Shown here: positions 16,089 to 23,294 of the stretch, piece by piece
How the letters are laid out: each line of letters begins with the position of its first letter
Position numbering within the stretch: position 1 is the stretch's first letter
Origin: an uncultured Clostridium sp.
GTDB taxonomy: Bacteria; Bacillota; Clostridia; Clostridiales; Clostridiaceae
DNA: 23,294 nucleotides
Reading direction: 5' to 3'
Assembly: GCF_937920395.1 (NCBI RefSeq)
Contig: NZ_CALEVF010000191.1
Coordinates: 1 to 23,294, forward strand
The notes under the pieces: generated by a model
Told to the model about the DNA's origin: nothing
The model's input: only the letters and a program-made list of their open reading frames with translations
Databases searched by the model: none
Made by a program: the position numbers and the translations under genes

Positions 16089-16904
16089 TCACTTTACGCT
16101 AATTGCAATTCCCAGTGGAGTTGCTAAAAGTGGATTATACGTTTTAACAGTTTTAATCCCAGTATACTCTTCTACGACATTTTCAATATTTTCAAGGCAA
16201 CAAGTACCTCCAACAAGATATATTGTATCAATATTGTAACCTTTTATATGTTTTTGTATAATTGATGACATTTTTTCAATTACCGGCCTAACCATTGTAA
16301 ATACCATATTATAATTGTTAGTATCCTTTTTATATTCCTCTGCATCTTCATATTCCATATTTAGAGCCCCTGCTGTCACAAGCGTTAAATGTCTTCCACC
16401 TGTTGGTTCATCTGCACTATAGATAACTTTTCCATCTTTAAGTATCGAAATCCCTGTAGTACCACCTCCAATATCCACAACTGCTCCAGAATTAATATTT
16501 AATACATTGGCTGCTGCTGTTGGTTCATCGAGTACATTTGTAACAATAAAACCTCCACCTTCAACAACATTTTTAATAACACGTACATTACCTTCCATAA
16601 TTCCTGGTGGAATTGCAGTTGCTGCATATATAAGCTCACGACCAAGTTGCTTTTCAAGTTGAGCTTTAAGATTTCTTATGATTTGTACTGCCTCTACAAA
16701 GTTAACAACTATTCCATCTCGTACAACATCTGCTGGATAAATTGCTCCTGCAACTGGAATATCATTAGAATCAAGCACTGTAATAACTATATTCGCAGTT
16801 CCAAGATCAACTCCAACCTTAAGCTTTCCCTCTACCTTTATTGGATCAACATTCGCTATACATTTTTCCATTTGCAATATAAGATCATTTGCTTTCTCCA
16901 TCAT
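16089..16904 (-). CDS. EutJ-like ASKHA (HSP70/actin-fold) ATPase of the microcompartment locus
   Basis: 271 aa. Phosphate-1 loop GVDLGTANIVITVLD near residue 30, DEPTAAANVL in the middle, phosphate-2 VVDIGGGTTGISIL and the adenosine loop VGGTCCLENIE near the end, all features of the EutJ family. EutJ is thought to be a chaperone-like protein; its exact job is unsettled. It is shorter than the dehydratase reactivase subunit encoded upstream and has no inserted domain, so it is not a second PduG. It follows pduL by 2 nt. The SD is weak (GGGG 13 nt away), so coupling to pduL translation is likely. ATG ATG gives two possible starts one codon apart. Confidence 0.85.
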   Translation of the reverse strand: MMEKANDLILQMEKCIANVDPIKVEGKLKVGVDLGTANIVITVLDSNDIPVAGAIYPADVVRDGIVVNFVEAVQIIRNLKAQLEKQLGRELIYAATAIPPGIMEGNVRVIKNVVEGGGFIVTNVLDEPTAAANVLNINSGAVVDIGGGTTGISILKDGKVIYSADEPTGGRHLTLVTAGALNMEYEDAEEYKKDTNNYNMVFTMVRPVIEKMSSIIQKHIKGYNIDTIYLVGGTCCLENIENVVEEYTGIKTVKTYNPLLATPLGIAISVK

Positions 16905-16906
16905 AA

Positions 16907-17560
16907 TTATCTACTTAACCCCACAATCCTAATAAGACCATTATTTTTTATTTCTGTTGCATTTGCCTCATCAGTATCTATATGAACCTCTAAAACTGAA
17001 TTATTACCAACTCTAACAAGTACATTTTTTAAAATAATACCTTTAAGTCCTTTAGTTTCAATATCCACAAAGTCCCCATCCGCAACTCCAAATTTTATTG
17101 CATCGCTTGGTACCATATGAACATGCCTAGTAGCAACAATTACTTTTTCTTTAAAAATCTTCATTCCCTTTGGTCCAATTACACTAAGCGATTCTGATCC
17201 TACTACGTCTGAAGAATTTCTTAGTGGTGCCTTTATTCCAAGTGTATAAGAATCTGTAAGTGATATTTCAATCTGACTTTTTTTTCTTATAGGCCCGAGT
17301 ATTCTAACTTTAATCAAACTTCCTTTAGGTCCTGCTAAGGTAACAGTTTCATTTGCTGCAAACTGACCTATTTGTTTAACTTTACTTTTCACTGTAAGTT
17401 CATATCCTTTTCCAAATAAAAGTTCAAGGTCTTCCTTGGTCACATGAAGATGTCTACTTGAGACTCCAACAGGAATAACATATTCTCTATTTTTAATACA
17501 TGATTTTCTTGAAACTTCCTCAACTATATCCTTTAAAAGAGCATCATCAAATTTATTCAT
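16907..17560 (-). CDS. pduL: Phosphate propanoyltransferase PduL
   Basis: Converts acyl-CoA plus phosphate to acyl-phosphate, recycling CoA inside the shell. 217 aa, two PTAC domains. Metal-binding residues are visible as H37/H39 ([11 protein letters not shown]), E98 (QIEISLTD), H146/H148 ([12 protein letters not shown]) and H193 ([12 protein letters not shown]). Residues 1-20 ([20 protein letters not shown]) form the N-terminal encapsulation helix known for PduL. It overlaps the pduK stop through ATGA. No acid kinase follows in the window, so the acyl-phosphate must be used by a kinase encoded elsewhere. Confidence 0.94.
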   Translation of the reverse strand: MNKFDDALLKDIVEEVSRKSCIKNREYVIPVGVSSRHLHVTKEDLELLFGKGYELTVKSKVKQIGQFAANETVTLAGPKGSLIKVRILGPIRKKSQIEISLTDSYTLGIKAPLRNSSDVVGSESLSVIGPKGMKIFKEKVIVATRHVHMVPSDAIKFGVADGDFVDIETKGLKGIILKNVLVRVGNNSVLEVHIDTDEANATEIKNNGLIRIVGLSR

Positions 17561-18090
17561 TTCTTATCACCTTCGCTATCCTTATAATGCATACATGCCT
17601 TTCTTGGCATTCCCTTTTTTCTACTACATTTAGGGTCATAACACAAATTACAAATTTCCTCTACAGGTTGTTCCTGAACAGCTCCATCCACAATTATTGA
17701 ATTAACAACTACAACTGATTCTTCTACTATATCTGGCTTTTCTATTATTTTTTCTTTTAAACTTTCATTTTTTTCTTTTTTGTCTGGAATTCTTTTCTCC
17801 AACCCAACAGTTTTACTAGATTCAATCATTAGATCTAGTTTGTCTACAGGTCTTGGTATAACAAGAGTTGCATATACAGTATTTACAGCCGCTGCACTTA
17901 CTTTAGCTGACTCAATAGCTGCTTTAACTGCTGATACATCACCTTTAATTTTAACTGTAACCATGCCATAACCTTTAGTCAATTCATACCCTATGAGCTC
18001 AACATTTGCTGATTTCATACAAGTATCTGCTGCTTCAATTGCTGCAGCTAATCCTATTGTTTCAATTAACCCAATGGCAACTCTGCTCAT
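17557..18090 (-). CDS. pduK: Microcompartment shell protein PduK (BMC domain plus Cys-rich tail)
   Basis: 177 aa. The BMC domain spans residues 1-88 ([34 protein letters not shown]). A charged, low-complexity linker (about 95-145) follows, then a tail with Cys147, 150, 155 and 166 (CNLCYDPKC ... ACMHYKD), which could bind an Fe-S cluster or zinc. This arrangement is the one known for PduK. The start overlaps the pduH stop (ATGA), with AGGGAGG as SD. It directly follows pduH; the pduJ shell gene that lies between them in enteric loci is absent. Confidence 0.9.
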   Translation of the reverse strand: MSRVAIGLIETIGLAAAIEAADTCMKSANVELIGYELTKGYGMVTVKIKGDVSAVKAAIESAKVSAAAVNTVYATLVIPRPVDKLDLMIESSKTVGLEKRIPDKKEKNESLKEKIIEKPDIVEESVVVVNSIIVDGAVQEQPVEEICNLCYDPKCSRKKGMPRKACMHYKDSEGDKK

Positions 18091-18485
18091 ATATTTTCCT
18101 CCCTGCTAAAATTCTGGTTTAATGCTGACATAATACCCTCGCCCATATTTTTAAAAGGCATTATTTTATATAATCTTGCAGCATTATTACCAATATTCCT
18201 TGCAGTATCTTGAATATTTTCTTTCAAGTTGACGTCGAGAATTGGTTTATCAATTTTAAGTCTGCTAAAGTGCAACAAAACTCTATTTTCTTTTATTCCT
18301 ATCCCGACCCCCATCCTTGAATACACTGCAGCCTTATGAGTGATTTTTAAAAGTTCATCACTATTGACTACATCAACTTCATATGGGATACCTTCTTCTT
18401 CAATTCCTGCGAGTAACTGCTTAAGTATATTTTTATTAGGTTTATCTGTAACAACAACAATGCAAGGTCTACTATTATTCTCCAT
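18087..18485 (-). CDS. pduH: Diol/glycerol dehydratase reactivase small subunit PduH
   Basis: Partner of PduG in the ATP-dependent exchange of damaged cobalamin on the dehydratase. 132 aa with the dehydratase medium-subunit-like fold: RPCIVVVTDK at the start, LLAGIEEEGIPYEV, and SRMGVGIGIKE. Parts of it resemble PduD encoded upstream ([21 protein letters not shown]), which reflects the known subunit-swapping mechanism. The start is 1 nt after the pduG stop, with AAAGGA as SD. Confidence 0.93.
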   Translation of the reverse strand: MENNSRPCIVVVTDKPNKNILKQLLAGIEEEGIPYEVDVVNSDELLKITHKAAVYSRMGVGIGIKENRVLLHFSRLKIDKPILDVNLKENIQDTARNIGNNAARLYKIMPFKNMGEGIMSALNQNFSREENI

Positions 18486-18486
18486 T

Positions 18487-20307
18487 TTATATTCCTTTCA
18501 AGCTATTGTAGTAAGATATTACAAGACCTGTTGCTACTGCATTTCTAGGGCCTTCCTTAGCTCTTATATTACCGCTTCCACAAACTATGCCATAATGAGA
18601 AAGTTCATCTGATATCATCTCAGGTATTTCAAAATCAAGTGCTGATCCACCAACGAGTACTACAAACTCAATAGTGCGAAGATTATTACCTGGTGCTATA
18701 TCTTGAAGAGCCCTTACAACATTTGTTATAAATATTTTCTTTTTAGCTTCCCGACGTGCAATTCTTATTTTATCAATTGAATGTTTTGAATGAACTGGAA
18801 CCATCTCATTTTCTTTTACAACAACATTTCTTGCAAATATAGAAGCACTAAGTGGCTTTTGGAAAAAGCAAACACTACCATCCTCATATCTTATATTAAA
18901 TAAACTTTCTACTTTCGCAAGGGGATACTTCTTGATATCCTCAGCCAGGTTATAATCATCTATTCCAAGTTCTGAGTTTATGAGCATTGTTACCATCTCT
19001 CCTGCTCCTGCATGATGAATAGATTTTACTTCTCCTGTTTTACTTATAAAGGCAGAGTCTGTTGATCCCCCACCTAAATCAAGTATTACCATCGGTCTGT
19101 CTGTACCTGGAGTAGTTAATGCTCCAAGAACTGCCATATTTGCTTCAACTCCACCAATTAGCACCTTAATACCTGTCTCATGCTCAAGTTTTCTTGCTAT
19201 ACTTTCCATAGGAAGTTTACTTGTTTTAACCATTGCAGCTAATGCAACTGCATTTTCTAAAGCAAACTCACCAGCTATACCTCCATTTACCTTTTGAGGT
19301 ACAAACGTATCTACTGCTAAAATATCCTGAATTTTTATGTCAGAGCTTTTCTGCTTTGTTAATTGACCCATGACCTGCTTAACTCGTTCAATCATTCCTC
19401 CAACATTTGTTCCACTCTCACCAACCACATCATTTATTGGCCAAGCATCTCTTAACGCCTTCATTATTTTAACTGCGCCCTCTTCGATGCCAATTTTTTT
19501 TTCTTGCTTTCCAAATAAAATAAGATTACCAGAAGGAATCGTTCTTTCCTTTACGTCTCCCTCTGGTGTCCTAATTACAACAGCAGACTTATTTCCAATT
19601 AATGCTCTTGCAACAGGAATTACATGCTTTGTTTCATCTGGGGTTAAACTAAATATTGTAGCTAACCCGTAAGGATTTGAAAGAACTGTTATATTACAAC
19701 CAGGTGCCGCTACCTCGACTGCCGCAATCATTCCCATAGGTACTTTTTCAATAAGAGAAACCTCATCAACAATGGGGATAACTTTCCTTAGCCTATTAGA
19801 AATAATAACACCATCATCTGCCTGAACAATAAGTCCATTAATTTTTACATTATTGTCAAGCGCATTATTAATTCTAATAGCAGCAGTTTCAAAATCTACT
19901 GACTTTGGAATTATACAAATTACATCTTCCATGCTGTGTAGATTTACTATTTCATCAATATACACAGTCTTACCAATACCAATACCTAGTCCACCTGGTG
20001 TATCTGGATTATGTCCAATCATAGTTGACTCGGTTATTATTGTTTCTGTAATTGTTTCCATTGCCACATCACCTATTACAGGTGTTGCTTCATTAATACA
20101 TATAGAATCTAATGCAGATAATTCTATGTTAATTTTCTTACATGCGTCAGTTAGAGAATTTAAGATCCCAACAACGTTATCTAAAGTTCCTTTTATTCCT
20201 GTAGTTTTAGACAAACTACTAGAAACGAAATTTAGACCATTTTCTATATCTGCAATAGCTACTTCTGTTGTAGAATTACCCACATCTACACCTGCAATAA
20301 ATTTCAA
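18487..20307 (-). CDS. pduG: Diol/glycerol dehydratase reactivase large subunit PduG
   Basis: ATPase chaperone that frees inactive cobalamin from PduCDE. 606 aa, ASKHA fold with the N-terminal loop FIAGVDVGNSTTEVA, the DPDTPGGLGIGIGKT segment, the VILDLGGGSTDSAFI loop and a terminal VLVGGSALDFEIPEM. The frame is open three codons further to a GTG at 20316. I prefer the TTG at 20307 because the AGAGGTGA SD overlaps that GTG and because family members begin M-(R/K)-(Y/F)-I-A-G-(I/V)-D. The non-ATG start may lower its level relative to the dehydratase. Confidence 0.93.
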   Translation of the reverse strand: MKFIAGVDVGNSTTEVAIADIENGLNFVSSSLSKTTGIKGTLDNVVGILNSLTDACKKINIELSALDSICINEATPVIGDVAMETITETIITESTMIGHNPDTPGGLGIGIGKTVYIDEIVNLHSMEDVICIIPKSVDFETAAIRINNALDNNVKINGLIVQADDGVIISNRLRKVIPIVDEVSLIEKVPMGMIAAVEVAAPGCNITVLSNPYGLATIFSLTPDETKHVIPVARALIGNKSAVVIRTPEGDVKERTIPSGNLILFGKQEKKIGIEEGAVKIMKALRDAWPINDVVGESGTNVGGMIERVKQVMGQLTKQKSSDIKIQDILAVDTFVPQKVNGGIAGEFALENAVALAAMVKTSKLPMESIARKLEHETGIKVLIGGVEANMAVLGALTTPGTDRPMVILDLGGGSTDSAFISKTGEVKSIHHAGAGEMVTMLINSELGIDDYNLAEDIKKYPLAKVESLFNIRYEDGSVCFFQKPLSASIFARNVVVKENEMVPVHSKHSIDKIRIARREAKKKIFITNVVRALQDIAPGNNLRTIEFVVLVGGSALDFEIPEMISDELSHYGIVCGSGNIRAKEGPRNAVATGLVISYYNSLKGI

Positions 20308-20330
20308 ACCAATCACCTCTTAAATCATCA

Positions 20331-20861
20331 TTAAACTTTTAGTCTACTTCTCTTTTCATAAACATCAGCAGCTTCTCTTACTAATGTAGCATTTATTGTG
20401 GCATTATATTTATCATCAAGTTCAGTTGCTATATCAAGTAACTCCTGCTTTGTAGATCTAAATGGTCTAAGTGCACTATAAATTTCAAGAACCCTTGCAT
20501 CAGGAATTGCAACCATTTCAGCAGCTCTTCTCAAATTTTTACCAAACTGAACTCTTCCAACTTCATCTGCAATTTGCGCTTGATATAAAAGTACTTCAGC
20601 TGTTATTTTAATATCTTCTGGTTTAACGTCTCCATTAAGAACACTTTTAACATCAATGTCATCGAGCCCTTTACCACTTTTAGTTTTAATTAGTTCCTTA
20701 CTGTTTTTTGCTAATGGATAATCTTTAAGTGTTAATTTTTTAGGACTACTATTATTAGCGTTACCATTAGATGTTGCTTTAACATCTTGTGCTCCAGTTT
20801 CATTTCCCATCATTTTCATAACTTCTTTTACTATTTGTTCAATATTCATATTATCATCCAT
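20331..20861 (-). CDS. pduE: Diol/glycerol dehydratase small subunit PduE
   Basis: Gamma subunit of the B12-dependent dehydratase. About 176 aa. The conserved core covers about residues 42-174 (LTLKDYPLAKNSKELIKTKSG; QAQIADEVGRVQFGKNLRRAAEM; LRPFRSTKQELLDIA). Before it come a short amphipathic helix (MNIEQIVKEVMKMMG) and an Asn/Ser-rich linker, similar to encapsulation tags. I start at the ATG at 20861, 6-7 nt after AAGGGG; a GTG three codons earlier overlaps that SD. Confidence 0.94.
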   Translation of the reverse strand: MDDNMNIEQIVKEVMKMMGNETGAQDVKATSNGNANNSSPKKLTLKDYPLAKNSKELIKTKSGKGLDDIDVKSVLNGDVKPEDIKITAEVLLYQAQIADEVGRVQFGKNLRRAAEMVAIPDARVLEIYSALRPFRSTKQELLDIATELDDKYNATINATLVREAADVYEKRSRLKV

Positions 20862-20873
20862 ATAATTCACCCC

Positions 20874-21542
20874 TTACTTAAATACAACTTTAAGTTGCAC
20901 AGGTTTTGCATTTAATACAACGTGCTGTGTTTCTTTGATATGAAGAACTGCTGCTTTTGCTTGATATTTAGGTCTCGCCATCTGATCGTTTAACGTTGGA
21001 ACTGGAGTCGGTGATTCACCTTTTGCATATTTTGCAGCATTTTTCCCAATTGCTCTAAACGTTTCGAGAGTTATAAGTGGAGCTTGTGGGAAAAGTTCAA
21101 GATTTTCTAACATTTGAAGGTCCTTTTGATGAATAACAGTTGTTCCTTTTGACTGAATACCAATGCCAATTCCTGAGCCACTTAAAACTGCGGCATCATG
21201 AGCCATAAAACAAACATCAGATGTACGAGTTACTCTAATAACTCTTGCAGTAACACCTTCTTCTTCAATACCTGCCATAAGTTCTCTAAGTACTTTGTCA
21301 TGTGGAATATCCACAATAGTTTTTGTTTGATAAATTCCAAATGCAGGAGCTAATGCTATAACAACTTCATCGGGCCTTGTTCCTGGTCTCGCTTCTCCTT
21401 CTTCAATAAGCTCTAATTTTGAATTTAAAGTATCTACTTTACTTTCTATATTTCCTCCACTGGAGTTGCCTTGTGATTGTAATTTTTTAACAACTTCATT
21501 TGTTATGATTTTAATTAATTCCTCATTAGACATTACATTCAT
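20874..21542 (-). CDS. pduD: Diol/glycerol dehydratase medium subunit PduD
   Basis: Beta subunit that, with PduC, cradles adenosylcobalamin. 222 aa. The N-terminal amphipathic helix ([18 protein letters not shown]), followed by a Gly/Ser linker, matches the known encapsulation signal of PduD. The core starts near residue 45, with [59 protein letters not shown] and [10 protein letters not shown] all typical. Presence of the N-terminal tag argues for a microcompartment diol-dehydratase-type enzyme rather than a free cytosolic glycerol dehydratase. GAGGAG lies 9 nt before the ATG. Confidence 0.95.
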   Translation of the reverse strand: MNVMSNEELIKIITNEVVKKLQSQGNSSGGNIESKVDTLNSKLELIEEGEARPGTRPDEVVIALAPAFGIYQTKTIVDIPHDKVLRELMAGIEEEGVTARVIRVTRTSDVCFMAHDAAVLSGSGIGIGIQSKGTTVIHQKDLQMLENLELFPQAPLITLETFRAIGKNAAKYAKGESPTPVPTLNDQMARPKYQAKAAVLHIKETQHVVLNAKPVQLKVVFK

Positions 21543-21560
21543 ATTACATCACTCCTCTAA

Positions 21561-23225
21561 CTACATTTTATTAGGATCAAGAGCCTGATTAATGTTTTTT
21601 ATTTCATCCCATCTTGCGCCCTCAAGCCTGTACCCTGTTCCTGGTCCCATATAATCATTAGGATCGTTTACTGCAGTAATTACGTTGAATTTATCATCAA
21701 AAATAGATGAAGTGTGTAAATAATCTCCAGCAATTCTTTGTTTTACTAAGCTTAGAACCCTCTGTGCAATATCTTCATTTCCACTTTTTGAAAGTGCTTT
21801 AACCACTTCAAGAACTGTAATCTCATTCTTTAATATGCTCTGAGCAGCTTTTAAATCTTCTACAACATTTCGATCTGGAACATCCTTACTTCCATGTGCA
21901 TATGTTACTGCTTCAACTTCTTCATCAGTTATTTGTGGTAGTCCCATTTCTTTAAATACTCCTTGAAGCACCTTTGCAGCCTTATTTCTAATAGCAATTG
22001 CATCCGCTTCTTTTATTGGTTTGAGCCCTCCATCGACCTTTAAATCTCTTTGAAGTACAAGATAGTCATCATAGTCATCAACATCAAAGTTAGAACCTGC
22101 AAACATGTTATCATAATTAGGAACTCCACCGTATCCTGAGAATATAAAGTCTGTACCAGGTAAGAATTGCATCATAGTCCTTGCAGTTTTTCTTATATCT
22201 GAATGTGTGAATGTTTGATCATTTCCTGAACAAACTTCCATGTCAAGCATTGAAGTTATAAGGTTCTCCGCAAGTACAGCTCTTATTCCACCTGAAACTG
22301 AGGCCGGGATACCAATACAACTTATAGAACCATTTTGTAATCCTTGAACTCCAGCACCCTTTGTAATCATTATGCATCTTGCTTCAAGATAAAGCATTGA
22401 CTTACCTTCAGCATAACCCATTAGCACTTCTGAACCAGTACCAGATGTAAATCTCATTTTAAGTCCACGAGATGCATATGCTGATGCAAGAAATGCCTTT
22501 GACCAAGGTGTATCATCTCCATCAGTAAATACTTGCTCTGTACCATAAACTGATATTGTCTCAGCATAAGCTGTATACCCAAGCATTCCAAGTTTAAGTT
22601 CTGTTGCTTCTTCAAGAGCACATTGAGTTAATATGCCCCCTCTTCCTACTTGTGCTCCGATTAATAATCCAAGTGCATTAAAAGGTGCATATCTAGTTAC
22701 AGCAACTGTAGTTTCCATTTCATCAAAACCTCTTAAAGCTGCTTCTGCAGCGTCCGCTGCAATTAAAATTGGATTATCTTTTACATTTGTAATATGACAC
22801 TGATTAGATGGTGTTTTTCTGGCTCTCATTTTTTGCAGTGCCATCATCATCTCAACAACATTTAGGTTGTCCACAACTTCAACTAATTTTGCTGGAGTAA
22901 TAGAAGTAGCAATAGTTACAATTTTTGCTCTGGGAACATTTATATCTGTAAGCATCCTAGCAATTTCAAGTGATGTGAGCGCCATTGATTTTTCTGCATC
23001 GCCAATGTTTATAGCGTGATCAGCAAGAAAAATATCTATAAAATCAAAATCTGCTCTTTTCTTTCCATCCATTTCAGAAATCTTACCATTTTCAATTTTT
23101 AAACTTGATTTTGGATCATTTGGACCATCTATTGCAACCAGACCAACATCTGGCCAATCTTGTACAAACCCATCTTGATTAACTGGTCTTTTTTCTAAAG
23201 CTTCAAATCTTTTTGATCTTTTCAT
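21561..23225 (-). CDS. pduC: B12-dependent diol/glycerol dehydratase large subunit PduC
   Basis: Catalytic alpha subunit (TIM barrel) converting 1,2-propanediol to propionaldehyde, or glycerol to 3-hydroxypropionaldehyde, by adenosylcobalamin radical chemistry. 554 aa, the usual length. The active-site residues known from the Klebsiella enzyme (Q141, H143, E170, E221, Q296, S301, D335, S362) all appear one position higher here: Q142, H144, E171, E222, Q297, S302, D336, S363. It should therefore be active and bind the same K+/Ca2+ and diol. Sequence alone does not tell the preferred substrate; the linked glycerol facilitator and glycerol dehydrogenase favour glycerol use. GGAGGG lies 7 nt before the ATG. 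Confidence 0.96.
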   Translation of the reverse strand: MKRSKRFEALEKRPVNQDGFVQDWPDVGLVAIDGPNDPKSSLKIENGKISEMDGKKRADFDFIDIFLADHAINIGDAEKSMALTSLEIARMLTDINVPRAKIVTIATSITPAKLVEVVDNLNVVEMMMALQKMRARKTPSNQCHITNVKDNPILIAADAAEAALRGFDEMETTVAVTRYAPFNALGLLIGAQVGRGGILTQCALEEATELKLGMLGYTAYAETISVYGTEQVFTDGDDTPWSKAFLASAYASRGLKMRFTSGTGSEVLMGYAEGKSMLYLEARCIMITKGAGVQGLQNGSISCIGIPASVSGGIRAVLAENLITSMLDMEVCSGNDQTFTHSDIRKTARTMMQFLPGTDFIFSGYGGVPNYDNMFAGSNFDVDDYDDYLVLQRDLKVDGGLKPIKEADAIAIRNKAAKVLQGVFKEMGLPQITDEEVEAVTYAHGSKDVPDRNVVEDLKAAQSILKNEITVLEVVKALSKSGNEDIAQRVLSLVKQRIAGDYLHTSSIFDDKFNVITAVNDPNDYMGPGTGYRLEGARWDEIKNINQALDPNKM

Positions 23226-23247
23226 AAATCAACCCTCCATCCTTAAT

Positions 23248-23294
23248 TTAAATATACGGTTCGGTAGTTGAAGTTGGTTCATCACCTAACGCAT
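23248..23294 (-). CDS. 3' end of an upstream gene, probably a microcompartment shell protein (pduB position)
   Basis: One minus-strand frame is open from the window edge to a TAA at 23248-23250 and reads ALGDEPTSTTEPYI; the other two minus frames are closed in the same stretch. It ends 22 bases before pduC. In pdu loci the gene directly before pduC is pduB, a tandem-BMC shell protein. Only 15 complete codons, including the stop, are visible, so the identity comes from synteny. Confidence 0.5.
   Translation of the reverse strand, partial: ALGDEPTSTTEPYI

Noticed and set aside
23226..23294. Cobalamin riboswitch or promoter before pduC
   Set aside because: Only 22 bases separate the upstream stop from pduC and they hold just the SD; any such element must lie upstream of the window.
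1..23294. CRISPR arrays, tRNA/rRNA genes, insertion sequences
   Set aside because: No regularly spaced repeats, no clover-leaf-like GC-rich blocks and no transposase frames were seen on either strand.

Overview
This is a low-GC (about 30% by eye), AT-rich bacterial window with strong purine-rich ribosome binding sites and clostridial-type protein families. Everything fits an anaerobic Firmicute, most likely Clostridium sensu stricto; I cannot name the species. All genes I support lie on the minus strand, so the text below follows transcription from right to left.

Region 1 (23294 to 8703) is a B12-dependent diol/glycerol dehydratase (pdu-type) bacterial microcompartment locus. It starts with the tail of a gene that is probably a shell protein and continues pduC-pduD-pduE (dehydratase), pduG-pduH (reactivase), pduK (shell protein with a Cys tail), pduL (phosphotransacylase), an EutJ-like ASKHA protein, a PduM-like flavoprotein, pduN (vertex), pduO (adenosyltransferase with a GlcG/HbpS-like domain), pduP (CoA-acylating aldehyde dehydrogenase), pduS (Fe-S flavoprotein/cobalamin reductase), pduT (Fe-S shell trimer), a glycerol facilitator and a GldA-type glycerol dehydrogenase. 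Gaps are very short and several ATGA overlaps occur, so most of it is one operon. The expected chemistry is entry of glycerol or 1,2-propanediol, dehydration to an aldehyde inside the shell, oxidation to acyl-CoA by PduP and conversion to acyl-phosphate by PduL, with PduO/PduS/PduG/PduH maintaining the cobalamin cofactor. No PduQ-type alcohol dehydrogenase and no PduW acid kinase is present in the window.

Region 2 (8702 to 5155) is a four-gene operon for the siroheme-dependent (alternative) heme pathway: ahbC(nirJ1-like)-ahbD(nirJ2-like)-ahbA-ahbB. A short leader in front of ahbC has a terminator-like hairpin whose 5' arm is also a good Shine-Dalgarno for a 9-codon reading frame. A strong intrinsic terminator closes the operon.

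Region 3 (5154 to 1098) holds two tandem, closely related methyl-accepting chemotaxis protein genes. Each has its own terminator and its own sigma-D (FliA)-type promoter, matching in sequence and in distance from the gene. Region 4 (about 1097 to 46) has a FadR-subfamily GntR regulator with an extended -10 promoter and a large inverted repeat after the stop codon.

I saw no mobile elements, tRNA, rRNA or CRISPR. Several reading frames have longer upstream extensions that I shortened where the ribosome binding site decides the start (gldA, ahbB, pduN, pduE, pduG, both chemoreceptors).
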